Origin: Triticum aestivum
Taxonomy: Eukaryota; Streptophyta; Magnoliopsida; Poales; Poaceae
Direction: 5' to 3'
DNA: 64,000 nucleotides
Assembly: GCF_018294505.1 (NCBI RefSeq)
Contig: NC_057807.1
Coordinates: 142,900,461-142,964,460 of the forward strand
The translations under genes and the position numbers were made by a program. The notes under the pieces were generated by a model. That model saw nothing but the letters and a program-made list of their open reading frames with translations. It was not told the origin of the DNA and did not search any database. Below are positions 36,030 to 47,929 of the stretch, in pieces (the first letter of the stretch is position 1; each line of letters begins with the position of its first letter).

Positions 36030-36955
36030 TGTCGGGGAAAATACACAGGGGTACATTTTTCCCCTGACTCGTGTGCGGACAACCCAAGATCAGATCAAAA
36101 AGAGCCAGATACCAAGAGGCTTGAAGAATAAACAAGCAGATCGAAAGGATCCAAGGCCAAGTCAGAGCAGCCAGATATTATCAAGAGAGAAGCCTCCCTT
36201 GCAGGGTAGGCAAGCCCGATAAGGGGCGAGGCCACCCCTAGAAGGAGATTAGCAAGGCGTCCCAGCAGGGCTTGCCGGGACTCACGGAGGCCAGATTACC
36301 TCACCCACTACTCCGCCACGACCCACGTCATCGATCAGTGCGGTGTCAAGCCGCAGATTGATTGAGTGGCAGCCGTTCGCCACATGGCAGCCATTTCCTA
36401 CCAAGGCAGCCTACAGATGACACCCGTCCGATGACGTGTCAAGCGAGCAGGCGTGGAGCTGGCAAAGATAGCCCGGCAAGCCCTGCCGGGCAATCGATAA
36501 TGTGACACTAAGCGGTGCATTAAATGCGCACTGTCAGCCTGCAGAGTTAGGTATGATAGCACTATTTGCTATCATATCAATGTCTAATGACTAAAATGCC
36601 ACTGTGGTGACCCCTTGATCTATAAAAGGAGGCCCATGGCAACCGTAGAAGGGGTTCAGTTCGCGAGGTTAGAAGGTTAGACCACTCGCACCCCTCTACG
36701 CGTGTAGTCGCTGCCGCCCCGAAGCAACCCCTACCGGGCAAGTGTACTACACCCCCCCACCACCTTTCCACCATCAATCCACCAAAGCAGGAGGAGGGTT
36801 TTACGCCTCATGGCGGCTCGAAGCTGGGTAAAACTGCTCGTGTGATCTTTGCCGCGCTGCCCTACGTTGGTCTGCTCTTTGTGCAACGCGCCTCCCCCCT
36901 GCCAACTAGCAATGGGCCGTCCTGGTCCCATAGGTGGCCGTGGTTTCCTGCGATA
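36030..36955 (+). repeat. 3' LTR of Tat-type element C
   Basis: 926 bp, intact, and the reference for the empty solo-LTR site. Ends GCGATA where the 5' LTR has GCGACA. Confidence 0.88.
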
Positions 36956-37561
36956 ATTTTGTTCTAAAAAATATGTACATAAGAATTTATAAATAATTTT
37001 TAAAACCAATTCCTTGGAGCATTTATGTTTTGTATGCAGGTGCATCTGCCAAAAATAAAAAACAACAAAAACAAATGGGTTGGACGTGCCAATTTGGCCA
37101 TACAGATTTCTGTTATGTAGTCAGGTGATATTCATGTCAAAACTGGCGTACCTAATTTTAGGCTTTGCATTTTGCAGTTAGAAATAGCTCATCTAGGATT
37201 TTAAAAAAGGGGACAGTTCACTGAAAAATATATAATTTTAATCTGAAGGTGAAGTTAAAACTCATCCATCATGATATTAGGATCTGTAGGTACAAAGATT
37301 TGGGTTGCCAAAAATCATGTGCGTGTTTTGTATGGGAAAATCGTGTTCAAAAATTTAAGCATTTTTAAGATGAGTGAAATTTTAGGAGCACAATAGTAAT
37401 TGATTTGTGTTTTTGTGCAAGGAGATGTATAGCTATAAATCTGAATGTTTTGTTCAGCGAATTCATGATAGTTCTTGAAAAAAGAGAAAAAAAGAATGTG
37501 AATGCTAATCTTGGATAATGCAATTTTGACACTCGTGTGGGTGTTTCGGATTCGGTTGCAG
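36956..37561. other. AT-rich unassigned sequence upstream of the FAR1-type fragment
   Basis: No repeat family recognised, and both strands are dense in stops. TTCGGATTCGGTTGCAG/GG at about 37545-37563 would serve as a splice acceptor for the exon that follows, so this may be intron or upstream sequence of a former FAR1-like gene. Confidence 0.35.
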
Positions 37562-37568
37562 GGTCCGT

Positions 37569-37835
37569 GTGGGTGCAAAACGAATAAAGAGGAGACTATG
37601 CCCTAGTAGGATGGTTGCCCTAGAGAGGTTGCTACATGGATTTGTGGAAAGAGACGGTGAAGATGTAGTCAAACCAGAACTGGGCACCACATTCGACTCG
37701 TTGATGGGAGCTTATGACTTCTACAATTTTTATTTATGCGAGCATGGATTTGGGATCAGGTACGGGAAGAGCCGGCTAAATCTCGATAAAAGGAAGACGA
37801 CACAGCAGATTCTCTGTGGGAGACATTTCTTTTGA
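37569..37835 (+). pseudogene. FAR1-type DNA-binding domain fragment
   Basis: An open stretch of 88 codons contains VKPELGTTFDSLMGAYDFYN, then FGIRYGKSRLNLDKRK and QQILCG. This is the start of the FAR1 zinc-binding domain (P.LG..F.S...AYDFYN.Y....GF.IR.GKSR), found in FHY3/FAR1-family transcription factors and in the Mutator-type transposases from which they derive. After LCGR the frame ends at TGA (37833-37835). The remaining Cys/His residues, the MULE transposase core and the SWIM zinc finger are all missing. It probably began with an exon at 37562 after a splice acceptor. It is a gene or MULE relic; which of the two cannot be told from this piece. Confidence 0.6.
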
Positions 37836-38791
37836 AGTAAAAACTTGATTAAATAATTGTTGTACATAATTTTCTCCCAGTCCCACCATGCAATAAATGC
37901 GCCGCCCCACCCCACACCCCACCTTTTCCTCTTCGATGGTTCCCCGGGAGTACGGTGGAGCCGTGTTCAGGTTTCCTCATAGATGGCTCGCCGAAGTTCC
38001 TGATGGACACTACAAAAAAAGACACATCCGTGACATTTTGGGCCGAACGAATTTTTTTTCTATCGTACATATGACACTTCTATGACGATAATTGTGACAA
38101 AACCCGGTATCATCATAGATGTGGTGGGCTCCTACTTCTATTACAAAAAATCATGACAAAAAATGGGCTTTTCGTCTTGGGCGGGCCGAAGATGCAGCTG
38201 TATGACATTCTTTGGGCCGTCCATGATGAAAAAACCGTGGTAGAAACGAGGGCGAGTAAAATTTCGGGGAGTTCCCGGTTACGGTGGGAGGTCGGGGGCC
38301 GAGCGATGCACGTTTCTCTCATACACGTACGCGCGTGTGTGCAAGGCGTTGGCTCTAACTGAACCCGAGCGAGGCGTTGGGCTCTAACTGAACCCGAGCG
38401 ATTGCAACTGCAGGCTATGCGTTACTGAACCCGAGCGATCGATTGATGGCTATTAGCTGAACCCGATCGAGCGATTCCTTTGCTACTGCTGCTAACTGAA
38501 GCCGATCGATTGGATGAACAGTGAGCGTTGCGGGGGAGGGGGGGTTGGATGAACAGTGAGCAGTGGGGGTGGATGCAGGACCCCGTGGCATTGCCTCTGG
38601 ATGAACAGGACGACCCCGTGGAGGGCTGGATGAATAGTAGATGGTGGAGGGGTGGTTGAACAGTAGCCGGTGGAGTAGCACGCGGTGGAGGCTGGATGAA
38701 CAGGAGCCCGTGGAGGCTGGAGGAGGTCAACGGTAGCCCGTGGAGGCTGGAGGAGGTCGATGGTGGAGATGAACAGTATCCCATGGAGTCC

Positions 38792-39125
38792 CGTTTTGCA
38801 GTACGCCACACCCCTCCCGATGAACAAGACCCCATTTCGACCGTAGCTATCCAACACAAGTCCGTTTCGTTCGTTTTGCGATACGCCACACTCCCCGATC
38901 AACAGGACCCCCGTTCCGAACGTAGCGCTCCAACACAAGTCCGTTTCATCCGTTTTGTGGTACGCCACACCCCTCCCGATCAACAGGACCCCTGTTTCGA
39001 CTGTAGGGGGTCCGTTTCCTCCGTTTTGCGGTACGCCAGACCCCTCCCGATTAACAGGATCCCGTTTTGAACGTGGCCGGTCGAACACAAGGCCGTTTCC
39101 TCTGTTCTGCGGTACGCCAGGCCTC
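38792..39125 (+). repeat. About 80-bp tandem array, 4 units plus a partial
   Basis: Units at 38792-38871, 38872-38950, 38951-39021, 39022-39102 and from 39103, each starting CGTTTTGCGGTACGCCA and containing CTCCCGAT.AACAGGACCCC. Unit lengths are 80, 79, 71 and 81. A subterminal CACTA array. Confidence 0.85.
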
Positions 39126-39557
39126 GTTTCCATCGCCTGTTCCGTCCAAGCCCTCCCGATGAACACGACAATGCATTCCATTCCGACCCAGCCGGTTGGC
39201 TCCCCATGAACACGACGACGACGTTGTTTCTCCGTTCCGACCCAGCCATGTACACGAGCCCTGGCCGTACGTATGCGCGAGTAGGCGTTCGAGACCCGCC
39301 CATATGTACACATACGTGGCCGTATTTTCTTTCTTGCACACTGGCCGTTGTACGTACGTGTACATTCTACATGTGCACCTCTACTACGACACATACACAC
39401 CTCTACTACGACACGTGCGCGCCTCTACTATGACATGTGCGCGCCTCTACATCCACCAGTATGTACGTACTCGTTCGTGAACAGAATGATACGCTACGTA
39501 CGCTTCGACCAGGTGGGTCTCGACTGTCAGGCACTTCCTTGCGTGTGAAGATGTAGC

Positions 39558-39800
39558 TAGTGGGTCCCAACAGTCAGGGAGGCAAATCGTTTTTTTGCCC
39601 AGACGCACTTCCTTGCATGCGAAGATGTAGCTGGTGGGTCCCAGGAGTCAGGGGGCGAATCGTTTTTTGCCCGGACGCACTTCCTTGCGTGCGAAGATGT
39701 AGCTGGTGGGTCCCAACAGTCAGGGGGGCGAATCTTTTTTTTGCCCGGATGCACTTCCTTGCGTGCAAAGGTGTAGCTGGTGGGTCCCAGTAGTCAGGGG
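39558..39800 (+). repeat. About 73-bp tandem array, 3 units plus a partial
   Basis: Units at 39558-39631 (74), 39632-39703 (72), 39704-39777 (74) and from 39778, each starting TGGTGGGTCCCA(A/G)NAGTCAGG and ending GAAGATGTAGC. The copies differ by about 5-10%. Confidence 0.9.
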
Positions 39801-39879
39801 GAAACATTTTTTCATGAAATACGGTGGCCCGTCCGGTGGGTCCCTGCTGTCAGGTGGAGGAATAATTATTTTGTGCGTA

Positions 39880-40990
39880 ATAAGGAGGCACTTCCTTGCG
39901 GCCGCCGTGGACCCAGCTGTCAGCCTCTCCATGCATAGTACTCTTTCGATGGAAGTCGGTCGTTGACCACATTGACCATGTCATGCCGAGAGCACCACGG
40001 CGGTGGACGACGGCGAGGCCTAGGAAGGGGATGACGCGGAGCCGGGGAAGGCACAGGAGTGGATGCCCACGCGAAGAGGAGTACGAGGGTTCACTGGTTC
40101 GGCTCCGGTGTGAGGCTGCCGTCACCGCAGAATAACAGGGGGTGTGGGTGAGTAGAGGGATGGCCTGGCTAGCAGTGGGAGTAGTAGGGGGCGGTGAGGC
40201 CTCCGCGGCATCACAGCCGGCCACGGGAGGCAGGAGCGTGCGGCATGACCGGCGCTGCTTTGAGCGGCTGGAGCACGAAGACCAGAGGTTGAAGAAGCAC
40301 TACGGCCGTTGGATGGACATCGTACGGTCACTAGTTCTAGAATCGTTCATATTGACTAAGTTGACAAAGCGCTCCATCCCCGTCAACTTAGTAGGCCCAT
40401 AAGTCAGCCTCCCACCAAGGTGAGTCCCAGCTAGCAGGGGAGTATTCATTTTTTGTGCATAATAAGGAGGCATTTCCGGTGGGTCCGAGCTGACAGCGGA
40501 GGGAACATTTTTTTGTGAAATACAGAGGTCCTTCCGGTGGGTCCCAGCTATCAGGTGGAGGAATCATTATTTGCGCGTAATAAGGAGGCATTTCCCTGTG
40601 TGGCCCCCTACTGTCAGCCTCTTCCGATGGCTATTGTTTGTTGACCATGTTGACCTCGCCGCACCGAGAGCACAAACGCGATGGACGAGGGCGAGGCCCA
40701 GGAAGAGAACCACCCGGAGCCGGCGAAGCCACCGCAATGGATGCCCACGCTGAGGGGAGTACGAGCGCTGACTGGTCGGCTGCGGGGTGAGGCTGACATC
40801 GCTGGAAAATAACAGGATGTGTGGGTGGTTAGAGGGATGGCCTGGCGGCATCACAACCAGCCACGGGAGGAGGGAGAAGAAAGTCCCGCCGGCGCTGGTT
40901 TGGGCGGCTGGAGCAAGAAGATCAAAGATTGAAGAAGCACGCGGCCGTTGGATGGACATCCAACAATCACTGCTGTGTGTTGACTAAGTT
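39880..40990 (+). repeat. Diverged large direct duplication in CACTA 2
   Basis: The segments at about 39880-40375 and 40575-40990 share a series of blocks in the same order: GCACTTCC, GACC..GTTGACC, GAGAGCAC, GCGAGGCC.AGGAA, GGATGCCCACGC, AGGGATGGCCTGGC, CAGCC.CGGGAGG and GCCGTTGGATGGACAT. A third, shorter copy is at about 41990-42200. Confidence 0.7.
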
Positions 40991-42339
40991 GACAAAGCCT
41001 TGCGTACGCGTCAAAAAAAAATAGGACAGCGTCATCGTCAACCTAGTAGGCCCAGAAGTCAGCCTCCAAATCTGTGGAAAACAGCATACAACCCATTAGC
41101 CATTATTTTCAATAATTTACAGCCCATTTGCTAATTCTTAAGGATATTTGAAGCCCATATTCTTTTTATTAGCATTACAGACCATATATTCTGGGCACTG
41201 CTAAAATATTCAATGAAATTTTGCATATTTCGGTGGGGTTCAAACTCTTTTAATCACGAAATTTTGTGTCACGTTAAAATAAATTTCAAAAAATATATCA
41301 AAATAAAATTCAAAAAATAATTCTCCACAAAAAATGAATGAAATTTAGAATCTTAACTAGCAAGATGCCTGTTCGTTGCACGGAACATGAAGATGCATTT
41401 GTGTGAGTAGTTTATCTTGTGGGAGAAAAGATGATATTATAATGTAATTGCCATTTGGCTTTCGTTTTGATAAGAGTAGAGAGTGGAGAAATCCTGAAAA
41501 AAATGATATTTTAATGCAATTGCCGGTTGGCTTTGGTTTAAAAATTTACAGCCCATTTCTTACAACTTATAGCCCGTTTTCTGGGGAAGCCCATTTCTTA
41601 CTACTTACATGCCTCCTCGTCTTGAAAGATTTGCAGCCCAGCAGGGCTGAGAAAAGCAAGTAGGCCTCGGTTTTGGTATTCTCCAAAAAACAACTGGGCT
41701 AGCCAATTTCAGAAAGAAAAAATATATCAACTGGGCTCGTCATGTGCATAATAAAAGCGTAAGCGTGGGCTAGACGGGCCATAGCCCCTGCACAGCACGC
41801 AGTTGAGCTCCATCTCTAAAACTGAAAAACAACTGGGCGAGCTGTTGGGTCCCTGGTGTTATCCGCTCGTTGTGTAATTTTTTTGTTTATTTACTACATT
41901 GACAATGGCATGGGACCTAGTTGTCAAACAATCAGGAGGAAGTATTTTTTGGCTTGTAATAACGAGGCACCTGCTTGCGAAATGCAATGACCCTGGTGGG
42001 TCCCTACTGTCAGCCTCTCCATGTACAGTCATCTCCTGATTCCTCTTGGTTGTTGACCATGTTGAGAACGCTAGACGGCAGTGGGCACAACGAGCGAACC
42101 AAGGCGAAGAACGACAGCAAGGCCTCGGACGGGAACGAATAGCCGCCATGGAAGATGCGGCAGTGTAGTGGCAGGTGGAGGGGAGTACGAGGGCAACAAC
42201 ATGCAAGTCAAGCATACAAATGGTACAAAAAGGCCAAGGATTAATTGTTCATCAAATTTTTAGACAAAACCCAGATTGAACATGACAGTAACATCTAACC
42301 CAACCACTCTTTTTTGCAGTCACAAACAAATGGATCAGT

Positions 42340-44031
42340 CTAATCCATAAAATCAACATCGTGTGCAAAAAAATTTATTTCAGGATGTCTACAACTTGTT
42401 GTAAATAGAAGCCGAGCACGTCTAGAAGCCCATTTGTCCACCTGAAACTTCTTTTTTTGCTGTTCAACATGTTCGTCCATGAGAAATCTCTTGCTGTAAA
42501 AATTAAGCCTCATGGACAATAGTAACCTCGCATTCAACAGGAAGAATGTGACAAAGCTTTTGTTTGCCTGGTTGGATGCATATCGTCCCATCTCATTGTC
42601 CTCAAACGAATGTCATGAGAACTGGGAAAATCCTTGTGCTTATTACGCCACTGATTGGTTATATGTTTTTCTCCATGTGGTTCTGCCTAAGTAGACATGA
42701 AGATTGAAAACAGCTAAGGTCTAAAAAAGAGTATGTCGAAAGAACGACAGCTGAATAGTTAATTCTAGTACAATATATACGGGCTTTAAATGTGCATGAA
42801 ATCATCACCTCTATGTATAAATTCTCCAGAGATCGAAAGCATCGCATCAAGCCAATAATTATGTCCTGATCAAAACTATACATTTTGATATATATGATCT
42901 TGACAGAATCCAGCAACATTGATAGGCTATCAATGGACGAACTCTTCATTGACCATATAACATAATATTAGTACCCAAAGTGTACTCCAAGATGATATAA
43001 AACTTATGCGCACAAATGAAAAATGCAGCATATGATTACAAATGTGTAGATGATAATATACGGTACCTGAAAAAGTGAGGAGCCAAACACCAACTCCTTG
43101 TGATTATTAAACGGGTCATGAATTACACCCAAGGTCTCCAGTTTGGGCGCAGAGACGACAGTTATTTCTGAAGGTGTATAACAATTATGAAGGAGCAACC
43201 TTTCAAGTGAAGGGGCATCTTCGATGATGAGCTGTTGTCCTTTAAAACAAATTCCAATGCTTTTAAGGTGAGGCGACTTTATTTGGAGACAACTGATACC
43301 GATTTCTATTCCCAAAACAATCAACAAGCGCTCCAGGGTAGGGAAACTAGAGTGGATGATGTTGTGTAGTGAGGCCTCCTACAGATAAACCACCACAAGC
43401 GAAAGTTTTTTTAGCAGTGGGAGTCGAAGCATTTGTACCAGATCGTCTGGTAGATGGCACGGGCGAAGGTGGCGGTGTGGAGAGAGGAGGAAAACCGCGA
43501 GATGGACAACAATGGTGTGGGCACGAATTCTTGGTGTGTTCATGGTATGAAACTTTTGTGTTAATGGTACAACTCAAACTGCTGGAGTTTTCCGAATTCA
43601 GGGGATGTCAGCCAAGTGTCCACCTTGTCGGGTATGGACATCAGGTAGCGTGTCGGGATGCAGAGGCATTGAACGGGGCCCTGCTGGTGAGAAGAGACGA
43701 TGGCTCAGAGGAGATCAAATTTAGGAAGGACAGATATCTGATGACAGTCGAGATTGAGGGGCGCAGTGCGCCATAGAGGGCGCCACCGAGTTGAGAGGAC
43801 TTGTGTACGGCAGCAATCCTTGGTGGGGAGAAGCGAGATGATCTCCTCAAGGATGATGTCTGGGAGATCGCTGATGTGGTCCACCAGATATTCTACCGGT
43901 TCCTCGGATCCGGGTGGTGGTGGGGGGGGGGGCTCGCCGCTTCTCCCCGCGCTACCGGGTGCAGGATCTACAACCGGCGTCGCCGCTGGCGGGAGCCTCA
44001 TCTTCTTGGCGCTGGGGCCAGACAATACCAT
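42340..44031 (-). pseudogene. F-box / leucine-rich repeat / FBD-type protein, decayed
   Basis: The minus-strand ATG at 44031 opens [15 protein letters not shown], then a poly-Pro stretch. The F-box (about residues 45-90) contains [20 protein letters not shown], then [22 protein letters not shown]-type sequence follows (43067-43330: IKSPHLKSIGICFKGQQLII, SAPKLETLGVIHDPF). Exon 1 ends at 43067 (CAG/GTACCG); exon 2 is about 42809-42945 (SLSMLLDSVKIIYIKMY; GAG/GTGATG); exon 3 is about 42340-42620 (SFVTFFLLNARLLLSMRLNF, HPEINFF), resembling the C-terminal FBD-linked end. Breaks: TGA near 43704 right after the F-box, further TAA/TGA/TAG in exon 1, a frameshift near 43480, one in exon 3 and a TAG at 42340-42342. 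Intact relatives are SCF ubiquitin-ligase substrate adaptors. Confidence 0.75.
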
Positions 44032-45376
44032 TTTACTTGTGGGCGTCGCGCCGATCTCACAGGTTTGAGAAGAGTAGCCAGAGACGAGCCTAGTGGCAGT
44101 GCGAGTGGGGAAGAAGGAGGGCTGGGGATTTCTGTAGGAGTGGAAGAAGAGGAGCAGGCATTTTCTGTATGAGTGAGGAAGAAGGTGAGCGGGGTTTTCT
44201 GGATGATTGAGGAAGATTGGGGAGCGTGGGAATTGGGGGGGGGGGAGACGAAAGCCGGAGAGCGAGCTGTTCGTGTTTATAAGGCCCGCTCCACTAACTA
44301 CTCGTTTTTCCCAAGAACCGCTCTCTTCTTTTGCATTGCTGCATTGGAGCTGGCGCATGGACTTGGCTGACTGGCCATGCATGCAGGATGCATGTGCCCG
44401 CCGGCCACTACATGCGCCTGGTTTGTTACTAGGCCTATTTAACAGGGTGGTTATGGAGTAAATTAAGGAGATTTATATTCTCTGTGTGCATCCACCAAAT
44501 TAGAGTATGCGGTACTGGATGCAGACACTCACATTAAACTAACATTCAGAAGAACAAAAGTTCAGCATGTCTATGCATCTCAATGATTCACGATACTATA
44601 ACCAATACAAAGCTGTGAGAAGGTGTGGAAATAAAGAAAATCGGTCGATGCTTCTCTGAGCAAAGGGCCTCCCTGCACATGCATTAATTTCCTAGGCATG
44701 CTTGTTTCTTCTCAATGTTGCGAGCACTTTGAGCATGTTGGCAACTCCACAACTAGCTAGCTGCCTCATCTTGCAATTGATGCTGACACATTTGCAGCAA
44801 ACACATAAGGCAATAGAGATGACTCAACATGAGTCCATATTGTGCAGTTCCCCTGCAATCATATTCATTGTCCTGAATCTAAAAAGATAGGAAAACAGTA
44901 GCTATACTTAAACGATGTTGCAAAGCAGTAGCATATATCAATAGCTCGGCATGACAAAACACGATCATCTGGACGAAGGGAATACTGACCTGCCTGAGGA
45001 AGATTATATATAATTTCATAAGTCCTTGGTTGATTTCCACCTTCGGCTGCACTGCTTGTTTGCTCCTCCACACATGACAGGATCGTTCCGCACTGCATTC
45101 AGCAAGTCAACGTATGAATAAGCTAATTTCATCTTGCGGTGGTCATTGTACCTAGTTACGAATGTAGGAATACCTAGAGCACCATGAGGTTAGCTGACAG
45201 CAGGTAGATGCAGCCATATAAATTTTGTGCGGTGCTACCAAAATTGAAGTTTGTATCCCTTCCCGTTATGAGAATTCTTCTTGAAGTTGGTAGAATGTGA
45301 TGGCTTGTTCTTTGCATCAAACTTTCCTTTCCCCTGAGATTTGTTCTTGTTGTTTTGGGGCTGGTTTGGCTGGAAG
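44032..45376. other. Region between the F-box relic and CACTA 3
   Basis: 44032-44400 is the former 5' side of the F-box gene; its frame stays open upstream of the ATG to 44382. 44480-45376 has no recognised gene. A minus-strand stretch near 45250-45370 reads PQNNKNKSQGKGKFDAKNKP, a basic low-complexity peptide resembling a retrotransposon gag linker, but without a knuckle motif. Confidence 0.35.
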
Positions 45377-46473
45377 CACTACAAAAAAATACACTTCCGT
45401 GATGATACGTGTTTGTCACAGTAGGTCGCGTTTTTTTTCATGCATGTACATCCATGACAAATTTATGACAGAATCAAGATAGTCATACCTCTACTGTCGT
45501 AGAAGTGTTCCATGACATTACAAAAATTATCATCACGGAAGTGTCCACTTCCATGACGATAAATCGCGCGTCACAGAAGTGCTTTCGTCAAGGATGACCG
45601 ACATGTGGCATCCACCATAACGGAACGCCGTTAAGCTATCGGGTCGGGTTTTGGATCCGATAACCCGTTAACAGCCCCGACCAATGGGGATTTTCCATGT
45701 GTAAAATCATCATTGGCTGGAGGAAACACGTGTCGGCTCATCGCTGGGACAGATGTCATCCACTCATTTGACAAAAGGCGCCTATGCTACGTCGACACGT
45801 GGCACGGCTCAACAGAGGCCCATTGCTGTGAAAAGGCCGACCCATTTGACTTGGTCAAAAGGTGATGGGCCGGCCCATGGAAAGCCTGTTAATGGCCTAT
45901 TCGCATATATCCCATTTACAGCCTGCTAACCCAAGGCCCGTTACGCCCTATTCGAATTAGGCCCAGTAGCGTCATCCGGGCCATCTTCCAGCCCGTTTTC
46001 ACTTCTGGCCCATGTATGGCCCATGACGTCTTTCGGCCCATATGAGGCCCTATGTAACTGGCCCGTAATGAACAGTGTATCACTTTACACCCATTAACGG
46101 CCCGTGGTGAAACTGGCCCGTATAGAACAGTGTATCACTTTATACCCATTAACGGCCCGTTATTCCGTTGGGCCGTTTCCAACCCATGTTATCTTTCGGC
46201 CTTCTTAGAGCTCATTTATTCTTGGGCTCATTTCCAGCATTCGTTTACTTACGGCCCATTACTGTCATTTTCTGCTTGTGGGCCAAATTCAGCCCGTGGT
46301 TACAGTCGGCTCATTTGTGGTCCGTTAATACGTTGGGTCGTTTTCATAGCGTCATCAAATACGGCCTATTAACGATGGCCCGTTATGGTCGGCCCATGAA
46401 CGGACGATTCCAACTCTAGCCCGTTTACGGCCAGAATGCGATCTGTTTGGCCCATGTTTGGCCAATCGATCAT

Positions 46474-46632
46474 ACGGCCCGTATAAGGCCCATTGATGAT
46501 ACGGCCCGTAGAAGGCCCATTGTTTCTACGGCCCGTAGAAGGCCCATTGTTTCTACGGCCTGTAGAAGGCCCACTGTTTCTACGACCCGTAGAAGGCCCA
46601 CTGTTTCTACGGCCCATAGGCCCAGTGTCACT
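46474..46632 (+). repeat. 27-bp tandem array, nearly 6 units
   Basis: Units of ACGGCCCGTAGAAGGCCCAT plus TGTTTCT start at 46474, 46501, 46528, 46555, 46582 and 46609 (last one shortened). It is a regular expansion of the subterminal motif. Confidence 0.95.
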
Positions 46633-47929
46633 ACTGTGGCATTTATTGTGGCCTAGTTTTAAAAAATAGGTTATTGCAGACACTAGCAAACCACAGAAAA
46701 AGAACTGCACTGACTACAAGCAAACAAATAAACAAGACAACAAGGAAATAAATAAGCAAGCAACTTACACTAGGCTATCACGGCTATTACACATATTACA
46801 TCCACTGGGCATCAAAGTTCGCCACCAGCGCAAATATACGGAACACAACAGCATATAAACGCCGCAGCAAAACAAGTCCAAAACTGAAACCACTTCAGAA
46901 GAGCTCAAGAAACAATATTCTGGGTACCCATAATGCTGGCAAGATGCTTAGCAAGCTTACTAACTTTCTCTTGTTTGGCGCTTAAGTCCTCCAGCGCTTG
47001 ATGTTGCACCCGAAAGTATGCATCTGAATTCTGCAGGGACTTCCTCAGTCCTTCGGCTTCTTGTCGCATAACATCTGATCAATGTCTTTCAACTTGAAGT
47101 TGAGACTCAAGAAGTCGAACTGATTCAGGCAACGAGTTTGAAGAGCTGGTGCCAGTAGTGGTAGCCAGTAACTCGAACACTACATCAAGACATGACTTTG
47201 GGGTTGTCTCAGTGACTTCAATATAGTTTTTATCAGCTTTCTTGGAGACCAACAGGGATGTCTCACTATCTTGAACCTTATCTGCATTACTTCCTTTACC
47301 GTTGCATAACTGTGTACTCTTCTCCAATATTTTATCCGCGTTCTAAAAGAGAAACAAACAAACACATCTCAGGTTTACAATGTAGTATATGAAACTCATT
47401 TTGGTAAACTAGTCAGTAGTAAATTGGACAGGATAACAACATGAAACAAACATATATCTATGTAGTATGGTCATTGTATGGTCTATATCATTCTAGTTTA
47501 TGTTGCCAAATCAAGATAGATACAGTTCGAATCATATCTATTTAAGACAAAGCAGCATAGACACAATATAAGTGTGGGAAACTACACACCAATAACAACA
47601 CTTGTAATGTGCATGGCATGAGAGCATAACTGTTTATTCAATTGAAACTGAAATCAACATAGAGCAAGTTACAACAGCTAACAGCAAAACATGTTGAAGA
47701 AACAGGTTTAAAACATACCTGTTGCGCCATTGGAGTTTCAATTGCATCCTTCAAATTTGAAATTGGTTGGTATCAGTAAATATAGTGATGCAAGAGCAAA
47801 GTAATATGAACCATAGCTATGGAACCTGACCTGAGAACAATTCTTCTTCTGCTTTAAGCGTTGACTTCGGGTTCAGAGTGGTGGTCCTCGTGATTTGGGC
47901 ACTGCAGTTGCCTTACTAACTGCTCATGT

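Larger units (their letters stand above)
27990..36955 (+). mobile_element. Complete Tat-type non-autonomous gypsy element C, TSD ATTTT
   Basis: LTRs TGTCGGGGAAAATACACAGG... lie at 27990-30618 (split by a solo LTR) and 36030-36955. ATTTT stands at 27985-27989 and again at 36956-36960. Internal 30619-36029 (5.4 kb) has a primer site, a gag start remnant and a long minus-strand coding remnant, but no recognisable protease, reverse transcriptase or integrase. The 3' LTR ends in TA instead of CA by one substitution. The purine tract AGGACCAGGGGCTTA precedes the 3' LTR. Confidence 0.88.
38008..42230. mobile_element. CACTA (DTC) transposon 2, one terminus and subterminal repeat field
   Basis: Starts CACTACAAAAAAAGACACATCCG at 38008 with GGA before it (possible 3-bp TSD half). 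It continues with CACTA-type terminal sequence, then fields of GAACCCGAGCGA units (38350-38510), GGATGAACAG units (38510-38780), an 80-bp array, a 73-bp array and a large diverged duplication. No transposase ORF is visible and no matching GTAGTG terminus was found. The right limit near 42230 is where the repeats stop and the F-box relic begins. Confidence 0.65.

Noticed and set aside
43360..43376. GTAGTG at 43366 as the missing end of CACTA 2
   Set aside because: Preceding bases (GATGATGTTGT) do not match the complement of the 38008 terminus and lie inside F-box coding sequence.
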